Source of the DNA: CAZHRJ01 sp964534765
Lineage (GTDB): Bacteria > Lindowbacteria > 2-12-FULL-62-27
NCBI GenBank assembly: GCA_964534765.1
Contig: CAZHRJ010000001.1
Span: 1-64,000 of the forward strand
Reading direction: 5' to 3'
Length of the DNA stretch: 64,000 bases
Positions 8,961 to 17,617 of this stretch are shown here, one piece after another; position 1 is the first letter of the stretch, and every line of letters starts with the position of its first letter. A program made the position numbers and the translations under genes. Under the pieces are notes generated by a model. The model saw only the letters and a list, made by a program, of their open reading frames with translations, ran no database searches and had not been told where the DNA came from.

Positions 8961-10022
8961 TCAGGCCGAGGTCAGGGATCGCGCGAACGACGCGGACGAG
9001 ATCAGGAGGATATTGGCCATGTGGCAGGCCCAGGACGCGCCCGTTTCGACGCCGACCGCCACAGCCGCGTCAAAGACCAGCCGGTGGACAAACCCGATCA
9101 GGATGGCCAGACAGATCGCCCGGGCCACGTTGAACCGCAGCATTCTCATCCCGAACCACGCGCCGAGCAGAACGCCGATCGCCGGCGCGAACGCCGTGGC
9201 GATCCGGCTGTGAATTTCCTGCCGGGCGAGAAAACTTCTCGCCGAAATCAGCTCCCGGGCCGACATCCATTGAACCTGATTTTTCCGGTGCGCCACTTCA
9301 AACAAAAATTTCTCCGGCGGCGGTAAGGTCAGCGGATAATCCAGGCTGTCAAACGGCTGATATTTCAACACCTGACCGGTCGGCGGATCGATTCTCCGGT
9401 AAAATCCCGATTCCAGGAACCAACGGGTTCCCCGTTTGACCATCCGGCCGGCCTGGTAGAGTTCGGAGACGTTGGATCCGGAGAAAACGAGGATTTTGAC
9501 CGATTCGATCTGATTTCGCGGCGTGCCGGGCAATCCGCCACCGGACTGGAGGGCCGCCTGAGTCAGCCGGACATAAAACGGTTCCGACATGGGATCGACC
9601 TGGCGGCCGGATTTGATCACGGATTTCAGGACATCCGCCTGCCGGTGCAATTCCGGCAGCCAGTCAAGCTGGCTGTGGAACACGAAGGCCAGAATCAATG
9701 TTGCCAGCCACAGGACGGGATAAAGAAGTTTGCGGTCGTGACATCCGGCCGACCGCATGGCGGTCAGTTCCAGCCGGCGGGAAAACTCGCCCATCGTAAA
9801 CAGACCCGCCAGCACCAGCATCACCATCAACAGCTCGATCATGCGGGGAACACATCCCAGGACCAGATACTCGAACAAATTCCCGACTGAGACATTCTGC
9901 TTCACAACATCGTCCAAAATGTCGAAAAGATTAATCAGGGAAGCGATTACACAACAAGTCATTACAACAAAAAGAGTCGCCGCGACCGAGCGGCGGAAAA
10001 TGTATCGGTACAGGATTTGCAT
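8961..10022 (-). CDS. lptG: LptG/LptF family permease (YjgP/YjgQ)
   Basis: Inner-membrane permease of the LPS export ABC transporter (353 aa from ATG 10022). It has an N-terminal membrane pair (ILYRYIFRRSVAATLFVVM and SLINLFDILDD), a helix with RMIELLMVMLVLAGLFTMGEFSRRLELTAMRSAG, a periplasmic beta-jellyroll stretch rich in W, F and P, and two C-terminal helices (FAPAIGVLLGAWFG onwards). The E-x-TAMRSAG block is the LptF/G coupling helix. In E. coli LptF and LptG pair with LptB; only one permease is seen here. An earlier in-frame ATG at 10031 exists, but 10022 sits just behind a TAATAT motif. It diverges from the SprA-like gene. Confidence 0.88.
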   Translation of the reverse strand: MQILYRYIFRRSVAATLFVVMTCCVIASLINLFDILDDVVKQNVSVGNLFEYLVLGCVPRMIELLMVMLVLAGLFTMGEFSRRLELTAMRSAGCHDRKLLYPVLWLATLILAFVFHSQLDWLPELHRQADVLKSVIKSGRQVDPMSEPFYVRLTQAALQSGGGLPGTPRNQIESVKILVFSGSNVSELYQAGRMVKRGTRWFLESGFYRRIDPPTGQVLKYQPFDSLDYPLTLPPPEKFLFEVAHRKNQVQWMSARELISARSFLARQEIHSRIATAFAPAIGVLLGAWFGMRMLRFNVARAICLAILIGFVHRLVFDAAVAVGVETGASWACHMANILLISSASFARSLTSA

Positions 10023-10108
10023 ATTTAGCATATTACCGAAAGCAAAAGTGGCGTCGGCGCTCTTTGTCTTTGCGCTTCATCGCCGCTAAGTATAGCTTTG
10101 GGGTAAAG

Positions 10109-13100
10109 ATGAGGGCAAGGCGAAAGACCTTTTTGGCGATGGTCATGGCGCTGGCGGGGTTGGTGGTATCAACCCTGGCCGATGCCGCGCTGGCGGATCC
10201 GACCGCAATCACGCAGGATCTACTGGCCAAGGGGCTCTGGTCGGCCGGCCGAAAGGCCGAACTGGAGGGGGAGTTTGGTCTGGCCGCTATGAATTACTTT
10301 CGTGCATATCATTTATACGACCATCTTTTTCGGGAAATGGAAACGGCGGAGGAAAAAGATACCTGGAGCGAAAAAAAGATTCAGGCCTATTCCGACGGCC
10401 TGTCGGCCATCCGGCAGTACGAGCGTCTCCGTGGCGTCCGCGTGGACGTCAAGCAACTCCTTGACCTCACCAAACCACGGCTCATCACTCCGCCCAAACC
10501 TACCCTTAAGGACAAGCTTCCCCCCGTCACCCTCGCCGCTCGGCCGCTGCCGGTCGACGTCACCGCGCCGCCGGAAGAAGAGGGCAAACAGGACAGACTG
10601 TTTGGGATTGAAAAGAGGGTGCAGATGCCGTTTGGAGGAGAGGGCAGGTCGGAATTGATTGTCCGCGGCAGGAAGTTTATCGGCTGGACCGCGTCATCGA
10701 CACGGTTCAAAAAGTCGAGCGAGCTCCGAAAAAACACCAAGGACGTCAAGGTCGATCAGCAGCTGCAGATTCAGATTTCCGGAGACGTGGCGTTCCAGTT
10801 TCAGGAAGCCCTCACTGTCAACGTCCGGTTCGACGACGCCGAGCAGGACCAGAACCAGAAACAGGCGATATCGATCAAGTTCGATCCCAAGAAAGACATC
10901 AACACGCCCCTGGGCGTCATGCGGCCCATCGCCGAATTCGGAGACGTGAATCTCAAGCTCGAGGGCACGTCCTACGCGGCCTACAACAAAAGCCTGTTCG
11001 GCCTGACCGCGGCCCTCACGTTCGACCGGTTTCACATTTTCAACCTGTTTCGGGCTGAAAAATTCAGCACGAATTTCGTCGCGACCCAGACCAAAGGCAT
11101 CAGCGCCCATAAGGAATTTACCGGCCAGAACACCCTGACCGTGAGCGACATTCCCGACATCACCTACATCCCCCGGGTCTACTATGACGTCCTGGCCGAA
11201 AAATCGGATGCGCAGAAATCGAGCCTGTTGCCGATCAAAGTCGGGTCCGAGCAGATTTTCCGGGACGACAGGAACAGCTTCAACAACACGGCAAACACGC
11301 TCACCAACAAAACCGTCACCAACCAGGGCGCGTCCTTCAAGGGCGATTTCGACGCGCTCGTCTCCGGCCAGGACTATTTCATCGACTATCAACTCGGCAT
11401 CATCCAGTTTAAATCCGCCGCCGCCGGAAACGCCGTTCTGGCGGTGTCCCTCACCACCGCGGACGGCGTGTCGATCACGGACAAGATGATCAAGGACGAG
11501 AACACGACGGACACATTCAAGAGCTACGAGTTGAAGAACCGCTATTCTCTGGGATCGACCAACATCATCCGGAACGATCCGGATTTTATCATCCAGATCC
11601 GGGACCTGAACGGCAAATCGTTTTTTGACGCCGATTCCAATAACGTCCAGGATCCGGCCGCGGAAAAATCCTATAACGAAATTTTCGGGCTCGACGCCCA
11701 GCCCCTGGACGGCCGGACGGACGAGAAAAACATCGATTTCGATTTCGGAATTTTACGCTTCCCCGACAGCACGCCCTTTATCACCGAAAATACGGCCTTC
11801 GCCGGCCGGTCGAACGTCGAAATCTATTCGATCAGTTTTCCGACGACGAAATACAAAATCCACGTCGAATTCGTGCAGAAGACGAACATCTATCTTCTGA
11901 ATCCCGGCATCGTCAAAGGCAGCGAAATCATTTATGTCGACGGCGTTAAACTCTCCCGCGACCAGGACTACTTCATCGATTACACGTCCGGGTTCCTCCA
12001 GTTTCTCAGGCCGGAACTCATCACCACCAAGAGCCTCATTGTGGTCGATTATGAGTATTTTCCGTTCACGAGCAAATCGAATCAGACGCTGATCGGGACC
12101 AGTCTAAAAATGACCGTGTCTCCGAACGTCTCCTGGGCGGCCACGTTCGTCTCCAATTTCGACGACAAACCCAACGAGCGGCCGAAGGTCAATGAAGAGC
12201 CGAAAAAAGTCGAAATATCCGATTTCCTGATCAATGTGAATCCCCTGGGAATGGTGCGGGAGGGCCTGGGCAATTTCACCAAGAAACCGATCGCGTTCCT
12301 CAACCCCTTTAACCTGAGCTTCTCGTTCGAAAACGCGTCGAGCCGGTTCAATTACAACACGCACGGCGAGGCGATCCTGTCGGATTTCGAGGATGCCGGA
12401 CTGATTACCCAATTGGGCAGCAGCCAGAACCAGTGGCGGCCGGAAATCCCGGATGGATTCGACACCGGCGGCCGGGGCGACTACACGATCACACAGATTG
12501 CCGGCGTCGGGCACCTGGACAATCAGGCGAACGTCAACGCCGAGGATCTGAGAGACCAGGCGTCCCTGAAAGTCGGCTACACCTTCGCCACGACCGGGCA
12601 GGCCGACACCTATGTCTCCCTGTCGTTCCACATTTCGGACGTCACCCAGGATCTGTCGAAACGGACGTTTCTTGAATTCTGGGTGAATGACGCCAACAAT
12701 CCGGACGTCACGCTGGACATGGGGATTTTGAACGAGGATGGGGACAACGACGGTCTCCTGGACTCCGAAGACGGCAACAAGGACAACCTGCTCAATTCCG
12801 GCGAGGATGCCGGAATCGACCTGGGGTTGACCAACCGCATCGGGACCGGCAACGGCATACTCGATTCGGAAGACCGGGACAAGGATGGGACGCTGGATGT
12901 GGACCAGGCCTTTTTCCGCGCGGTCCTGAGCGATTCGGCCGTGGTGGAAACCAAGACGTTTGACAACGGGTGGAAACGGTACCAGGTGTTTCTCAACACG
13001 CTCGTCGAGAACACTCAATACAGCAATCAAAAGGCCGACCTGAAAGCGATCAAGGACCTGCGTCTGACGTTCAGCAAGCCGGCCGGCAGTTCGGCGACGA

Positions 13101-15487
13101 GCGGGTCGCTGCTGATCAACGACATCTCCATCCAGGGAGTGAGCTGGGAGGACGACAATTTCAAAGACACGAAAACATTCACCGTCGGAGTGGTTTCCAG
13201 CAGGACCGATCCGTCGTTTACTCCTCCACCCGAAATCGTCGGCAACATCCCGACGCTGGACGCCAAGGCCCTGGCGCTGTCCTACTCCTCCATGAAGGGT
13301 CAGCATGTCACGCAGTTTCTTCCCGCCGCCGACATCCGGCTGTCGCTCTACAAAAAACTCAATTTCTGGGTCAAACCCGCGGACGCGACGAATTTCGGCG
13401 ACACCTTCGTATTTCGATTCGGCCCCGACGCCGGAAATTTCTTCGAAAAGTCGGTTCTGCTGACGACGACCGATTGGACGGCCATCTCGATCAATCTCGA
13501 GGAAATCGAGGAGACCTTGATCAAACTCAACATCGATACCAGCCCGCCTTTCAACAAGACCACCGGCGGCATCCGTTATTCCGGAGGCCCAACCCTTGAC
13601 CGGATCCGGTATCTGGGCGCCGGGGTCGTATCCAATGGGATCGCCACCAATACCCGGATCTACTTGGACGAGGTCACGGTCAAGGAGGTGGAAGAGGAGC
13701 GGGGCCGGGCGAACCGGTCGGCTTTTTCATCCTCGATGTTTTCCAATCTCATCACCCTGAACGGCAACCGGGAGATCACCGACAACACCTTCCGGCCGAT
13801 CGGCCGGATCAACTACACCGGCACCGGAGATTATGTGCCTGAGGACCGCCGTACGGAGGACTATTCGGGGACATTGAATTTTTCGCGGTTCACGTTTTTG
13901 GACCGGCTGCTCAAATTGAGCATACCGGTGTCGTTTTCGAACAAGAAGGCCAAGACATTCATCAATCCCGATCTGGTTGAGAACGTGAAGCGATCCGACC
14001 TGGGCGACAAAACATCAGACGGGAAATCGCTCGGATTCAGCGTCTCCCGGAACTCCTACTGGCCGTCCTTCGGCGCTAGCTGGAGCAAGCAGGAGGATAA
14101 CGTCAATCAGAAACTGTTCAAATCCAAACAGGAAAACACCTCAAAATCCTACTCGACAAATTACGGATACACCGTCAACAAAAAAATCCTATGGATCATC
14201 CCCATCGGCAACACGTTCGCGTTCAATACCAACTACTCGCGCAGCATCTCGACCAATGACCGCGACATCCTGCTCGGGTCGGAACGGAACAGCTATCAGA
14301 AATCCCAGAGTGACGGCGTCGGATTCAATATCCATTACACCATCACCCGGTGGTTTGACTGGACCATCGCCATCAACCAGTCCCTGTCCCGGCAAACCCA
14401 GTCCGAAACTCAGCCGCTCAAGAAAAACGGCCGCAGCCGGTCGTACTCATGGGGATGGCCGTTCCCTCCCTTTGCCGGATTCTCGCCGAATCTGAACTGG
14501 AGCCTGAACTATTCCGAAGGGTTCAACAACGAAAGCGAGCTGAAGAATATCGGATCATCCGGGAGTTTCGGCGCCAGCCTCGGCCTCCAGCCCCATGAGT
14601 GGTGGAAGCGGCTCAAATTTCTAACCATTTCCTACGCCTATAACATCTCGGGAAGCGCCAGTTATCAGAACGTTCCGGACCAGTTCGGGTTGAGCGCGGT
14701 CTTTGACGATTTTTATCGAAACATCCTTTTTTTCTGGAAAGGCGGCAGTCTCGAAGTGCTGTCCGACACGCTTGTTCTTGCGCGCAATTCCGCGAATGTC
14801 TCGCGGGGGCATTCCATCGGCGGCGGGATCAGCATCTGGAAGAGTCTGTCCACCAACTACAGCACGGCGTTCAACCGGAATGAGGTCCAGAGTTTGAACT
14901 CGATCGACGTCTCCGACGCGTTCAGTTTCAACCTCAATAACAACCTCGATCTCAGAACCGCCAGCAGACTCTTTCGCGGCGTCAACTCCGCATCGATCAG
15001 TTACACCTATGGATTCAGCTCATCCGCCAACAAGACCACCGAAAACAAGAACATCTCCAACGGACTGACCTGGTCAATGGGCTGGACGGACCGGATGAGA
15101 ACGAGCATGGGATACACGTTCGGATTTAACGCCGTAAAGGACCGGCTGTCGATCAGCAAGGGACAAGGCCAAACGGGCAATTTTTCGATGTCCTATCTGC
15201 TCAGCAATCCATTCAAGATGACAACCTTTACCGGAAACCTGCTTCGATTCCAAAACCGGCTGGAACTCCTCAACGCATTTAACTGGAGCAACACCAAAAA
15301 CCAGATCGACGGTGTCAAAAAAACCGACAACATGACCTACGGCGGCAACGTCGGCATCAACTACGATCTCCGCGAAAACTTCCGCATCGCCGCCGGCGGG
15401 ACCTACACGGTCACCAGCAACGAGATCACCCCGGATGACGACAAAAGCGTGACCGCTCTGAACGCGACGGCGGAACTACGGTTTTAG
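10109..15487 (+). CDS. SprA-like giant outer-membrane beta-barrel protein
   Basis: Very large secreted protein (1792 aa from ATG 10109, which begins a clean signal peptide MRARRKTFLAMVMALAGLVV ending near ADAALA). Repeated extended segments such as YVDGVKLSRDQDYFIDYTSG (about 608-627), SGQDYFIDYQLGIIQFK (about 419-435) and LNPFNLSFSFENASSRFNYN resemble the SprA family (gliding motility/type IX secretion translocon, around 2400 aa in Flavobacterium). Residues about 873-932 hold Asp-rich calcium-loop repeats (DGDNDGLLDSEDGNKD, DRDKDGTLDVD). The C-terminal 600 residues are alternating polar/aromatic strands and end in Phe (NATAELRF), as outer-membrane barrels do. The first 15 codons from 10064 are unlikely to be translated. 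The family assignment is by eye; another large barrel family is possible. Confidence 0.75.
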   Translation: MRARRKTFLAMVMALAGLVVSTLADAALADPTAITQDLLAKGLWSAGRKAELEGEFGLAAMNYFRAYHLYDHLFREMETAEEKDTWSEKKIQAYSDGLSAIRQYERLRGVRVDVKQLLDLTKPRLITPPKPTLKDKLPPVTLAARPLPVDVTAPPEEEGKQDRLFGIEKRVQMPFGGEGRSELIVRGRKFIGWTASSTRFKKSSELRKNTKDVKVDQQLQIQISGDVAFQFQEALTVNVRFDDAEQDQNQKQAISIKFDPKKDINTPLGVMRPIAEFGDVNLKLEGTSYAAYNKSLFGLTAALTFDRFHIFNLFRAEKFSTNFVATQTKGISAHKEFTGQNTLTVSDIPDITYIPRVYYDVLAEKSDAQKSSLLPIKVGSEQIFRDDRNSFNNTANTLTNKTVTNQGASFKGDFDALVSGQDYFIDYQLGIIQFKSAAAGNAVLAVSLTTADGVSITDKMIKDENTTDTFKSYELKNRYSLGSTNIIRNDPDFIIQIRDLNGKSFFDADSNNVQDPAAEKSYNEIFGLDAQPLDGRTDEKNIDFDFGILRFPDSTPFITENTAFAGRSNVEIYSISFPTTKYKIHVEFVQKTNIYLLNPGIVKGSEIIYVDGVKLSRDQDYFIDYTSGFLQFLRPELITTKSLIVVDYEYFPFTSKSNQTLIGTSLKMTVSPNVSWAATFVSNFDDKPNERPKVNEEPKKVEISDFLINVNPLGMVREGLGNFTKKPIAFLNPFNLSFSFENASSRFNYNTHGEAILSDFEDAGLITQLGSSQNQWRPEIPDGFDTGGRGDYTITQIAGVGHLDNQANVNAEDLRDQASLKVGYTFATTGQADTYVSLSFHISDVTQDLSKRTFLEFWVNDANNPDVTLDMGILNEDGDNDGLLDSEDGNKDNLLNSGEDAGIDLGLTNRIGTGNGILDSEDRDKDGTLDVDQAFFRAVLSDSAVVETKTFDNGWKRYQVFLNTLVENTQYSNQKADLKAIKDLRLTFSKPAGSSATSGSLLINDISIQGVSWEDDNFKDTKTFTVGVVSSRTDPSFTPPPEIVGNIPTLDAKALALSYSSMKGQHVTQFLPAADIRLSLYKKLNFWVKPADATNFGDTFVFRFGPDAGNFFEKSVLLTTTDWTAISINLEEIEETLIKLNIDTSPPFNKTTGGIRYSGGPTLDRIRYLGAGVVSNGIATNTRIYLDEVTVKEVEEERGRANRSAFSSSMFSNLITLNGNREITDNTFRPIGRINYTGTGDYVPEDRRTEDYSGTLNFSRFTFLDRLLKLSIPVSFSNKKAKTFINPDLVENVKRSDLGDKTSDGKSLGFSVSRNSYWPSFGASWSKQEDNVNQKLFKSKQENTSKSYSTNYGYTVNKKILWIIPIGNTFAFNTNYSRSISTNDRDILLGSERNSYQKSQSDGVGFNIHYTITRWFDWTIAINQSLSRQTQSETQPLKKNGRSRSYSWGWPFPPFAGFSPNLNWSLNYSEGFNNESELKNIGSSGSFGASLGLQPHEWWKRLKFLTISYAYNISGSASYQNVPDQFGLSAVFDDFYRNILFFWKGGSLEVLSDTLVLARNSANVSRGHSIGGGISIWKSLSTNYSTAFNRNEVQSLNSIDVSDAFSFNLNNNLDLRTASRLFRGVNSASISYTYGFSSSANKTTENKNISNGLTWSMGWTDRMRTSMGYTFGFNAVKDRLSISKGQGQTGNFSMSYLLSNPFKMTTFTGNLLRFQNRLELLNAFNWSNTKNQIDGVKKTDNMTYGGNVGINYDLRENFRIAAGGTYTVTSNEITPDDDKSVTALNATAELRF

Positions 15488-16207
15488 AAGAACCAGACCG
15501 AATGCGCTGTACCGGCACTGAGGCACGCCGTAAAAGGAGGCCAGTCGAACCAGATACTCATCCCAGTTCCCGACGTCGAATCTCAACGGCTCGATCGGAC
15601 TTAGACCTGACCACTCAACGATCCTATGGATGTCCGACGGCGTAAAGACATCCGCTTTGCCGGGTGTCGGGCGGTCCACATAGTCCACGGTCAGAATCAG
15701 CCGGCCACCGGGTTTGAGAGCACGGGATAAACACCGGACCGCCTTCTCCTGCTCGGCGGCCGGCTGGAGATGCTCCAGGACAGACATCGAACATACTCGG
15801 TCAAACGATTCGGCCGGCCAGGACAACGCCTGCATCGGCTCGATGTGATAATCAATGTCGACGCCGAAGAACCGCGCATTTTTTCGAAGACGGGAAGTCA
15901 AATCGGGCGCGGTCGCCAGATGGAGCCTATGAAGGAACCGGTGGAGTCTGAGAAATTTTTTGGAACGAAATCCGTCGATATCGCACGCCGAGACGCGGCA
16001 TCCCAGTCGGGCCAGATAATACTGAAACACCCCGCGGCCGCTGCCGGCGTCCAGAACGGTCTGGCCCGGCCGGAAATCGCCCTGCATCACAGCCCAGGGA
16101 TATTCGAGATGCTTGCCGCCCTCGATTTCCGCGCGACGCATCCGGCCGTGGCCCATCCGGCAATGCCGGCCCAGCGGATGCGCATCGACCCCCATCATCC
16201 CATGCAT
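15476..16207 (-). CDS. Class I SAM-dependent methyltransferase
   Basis: Rossmann-fold methyltransferase (243 aa). Motif I is VLDAGSGRGVFQYYL (about residues 51-65), the acidic residue after strand 2 is in VSACDID, and SMSVLEHL and LKPGGRLILTVDYVD are motifs IV and V. The substrate is unknown; neighbours suggest a glycan. The frame stays open for about 25 codons upstream of this ATG and reads like protein (AESFRGDPRYQRILDD), but it has no ATG, GTG or TTG, so the true start may be a rare codon. The 3' end overlaps the convergent SprA-like gene by 12 bases. Confidence 0.88.
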   Translation of the reverse strand: MHGMMGVDAHPLGRHCRMGHGRMRRAEIEGGKHLEYPWAVMQGDFRPGQTVLDAGSGRGVFQYYLARLGCRVSACDIDGFRSKKFLRLHRFLHRLHLATAPDLTSRLRKNARFFGVDIDYHIEPMQALSWPAESFDRVCSMSVLEHLQPAAEQEKAVRCLSRALKPGGRLILTVDYVDRPTPGKADVFTPSDIHRIVEWSGLSPIEPLRFDVGNWDEYLVRLASFYGVPQCRYSAFGLVLLKP

Positions 16208-16282
16208 GTCGTCCAGGATCCGTTGATACCTCGGATCGCCCCGGAAAGATTCCGCCGTGAGAACTGAGCAGGCGTCGATGGG

Positions 16283-17617
16283 TCAGATCCTGTCCAGAAT
16301 CCCGGCGAATCGGGCCGTCATGCTTTCCGCGCGGGTTGAACCATCCGGCGGGACAGCGATCGAGGATGGCTGTTTTTTCCATTGATCATAGAGCGCGGTC
16401 AGCATGCCCGCGATTGACCGGAAATCGTCAACGCCGGCCAGTCGGGCCGACGCGGCCGGGCGATCCATCAGGAGCCGGCCGGTGGGAGTGTGGGGATCGA
16501 CCAGCGCCAGAATGGGCCGGCCGGCGCCGAGATACTCAAACACTTTTCCGGGAATGAACGGATCCCTGCCGGCCGGGAGACCCGTGATCAGGACCAGCCC
16601 AGAGGACTCGCAGAGTCTCGACATGACGGCGGAATGGGTAAGAAATCCACGGAAATGCACCACCTCATCGAGGCCGGACGACCGGATCGAATCCGCGAAA
16701 CTGTTTTCCGACACGCCCAGAAACTCGACCCGCAGGACGGACCGGGCATCCGGGCGGGCCTCCAGAAACCCGCGGACGCCGGACAAAAAGGGATTCGGAT
16801 CGCGGGCGTAATAGAGGTTGCCGGCATGAACGAGCAGAAACTGATCCGGACTTGGCGAAATGCTCCGGTCAAAATCCTCTTCGTCGTACGAGTTCCAGAC
16901 GACATGGGTCTTGCCGGCAAGGGCAAGGTCGGGATAGGCGGCGATGTATTCCTCGCGAGTCGTGTCGCTGGTGTAAACGACGGCGGATGCGGCCCGCAGG
17001 CATCGCCGCTCCATCTTTTTTTCCAAATATCGCGTGAAGGCGAACCGGTCGGAACAGAGCGGATACAACGTCCAGTGATCCCGATAATCCCCAATGTAGG
17101 GCACGCCGGCCGACGCCAGGGCGCTGCCGATCAGCTGGGTTGAATGATACGGCGACGAAACCAGCACGGCGCTGAACCGGTGATGGTAGTGCTGCCGGAA
17201 GGCCTCCCTGCGAGCGACCAAGGTCCAGAGGATCTGCTCATCCGGAGTAAAGACGGCCCGCTTTATTTTTCTGAGAATCGACCGGGCGGCATCCGACGGC
17301 GTCGTGAACCGTTTTGCCTGGAGACTCGATGCCGCGGCCTTCGACGATCCCGACGACGGCACGCCGGCAAGCGCGAGCCGCCGGACCGGCAGGGGATCCG
17401 GCACTCTGACGACCTGAACGGTCGGGGGAATTTTTCGCGTCAAATCGTCGTCCTTCAGAAAATAGTGGTCCGGGTCCGCCGTCAGAACTGTGACTTTCCA
17501 TCCGAACGACCCCAGATGCCGGACCAGCCGGAGCATCCTCATCGATCCGGACTGGGCGGCGGGAGGAAAGGTATAGGCCACCAGCAGAAGATGTTTGACC
17601 GCTGATCCGGGCCGCAC
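16283..17617 (-). CDS. Family 4 glycosyltransferase
   Basis: GT-B fold glycosyltransferase (444 aa). The N-terminal domain starts KHLLLVAYTFPPAAQSGSMRM, with the glycine-rich acceptor loop. The C-terminal domain has VHAGNLYYARDPNPFL, VVHFRGFLTHSAVMSRL and PGKVFEYLGAGRPILALV, the E-x7-E-like donor-binding motif of GT4. The start is a GTG immediately after the TAG of the asparagine synthetase gene, so the pair is probably coupled. It likely transfers a sugar during envelope polysaccharide synthesis at the cytosolic membrane face. Confidence 0.88.
   Translation of the reverse strand: MRPGSAVKHLLLVAYTFPPAAQSGSMRMLRLVRHLGSFGWKVTVLTADPDHYFLKDDDLTRKIPPTVQVVRVPDPLPVRRLALAGVPSSGSSKAAASSLQAKRFTTPSDAARSILRKIKRAVFTPDEQILWTLVARREAFRQHYHHRFSAVLVSSPYHSTQLIGSALASAGVPYIGDYRDHWTLYPLCSDRFAFTRYLEKKMERRCLRAASAVVYTSDTTREEYIAAYPDLALAGKTHVVWNSYDEEDFDRSISPSPDQFLLVHAGNLYYARDPNPFLSGVRGFLEARPDARSVLRVEFLGVSENSFADSIRSSGLDEVVHFRGFLTHSAVMSRLCESSGLVLITGLPAGRDPFIPGKVFEYLGAGRPILALVDPHTPTGRLLMDRPAASARLAGVDDFRSIAGMLTALYDQWKKQPSSIAVPPDGSTRAESMTARFAGILDRI

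Noticed and set aside
12498..12516. Partial look-alike of the in-frame palindrome in the SprA-like gene (GCCGGCGTCGGGCACCTGG)
   Set aside because: The second arm GACGCCGGC is missing, and the encoded residues fit the local protein sequence.
12104..13306. 400-codon open frame antisense to the SprA-like gene
   Set aside because: Typical artefact of GC-rich codon usage on the opposite strand; no recognisable domain, and the sense gene is convincing.
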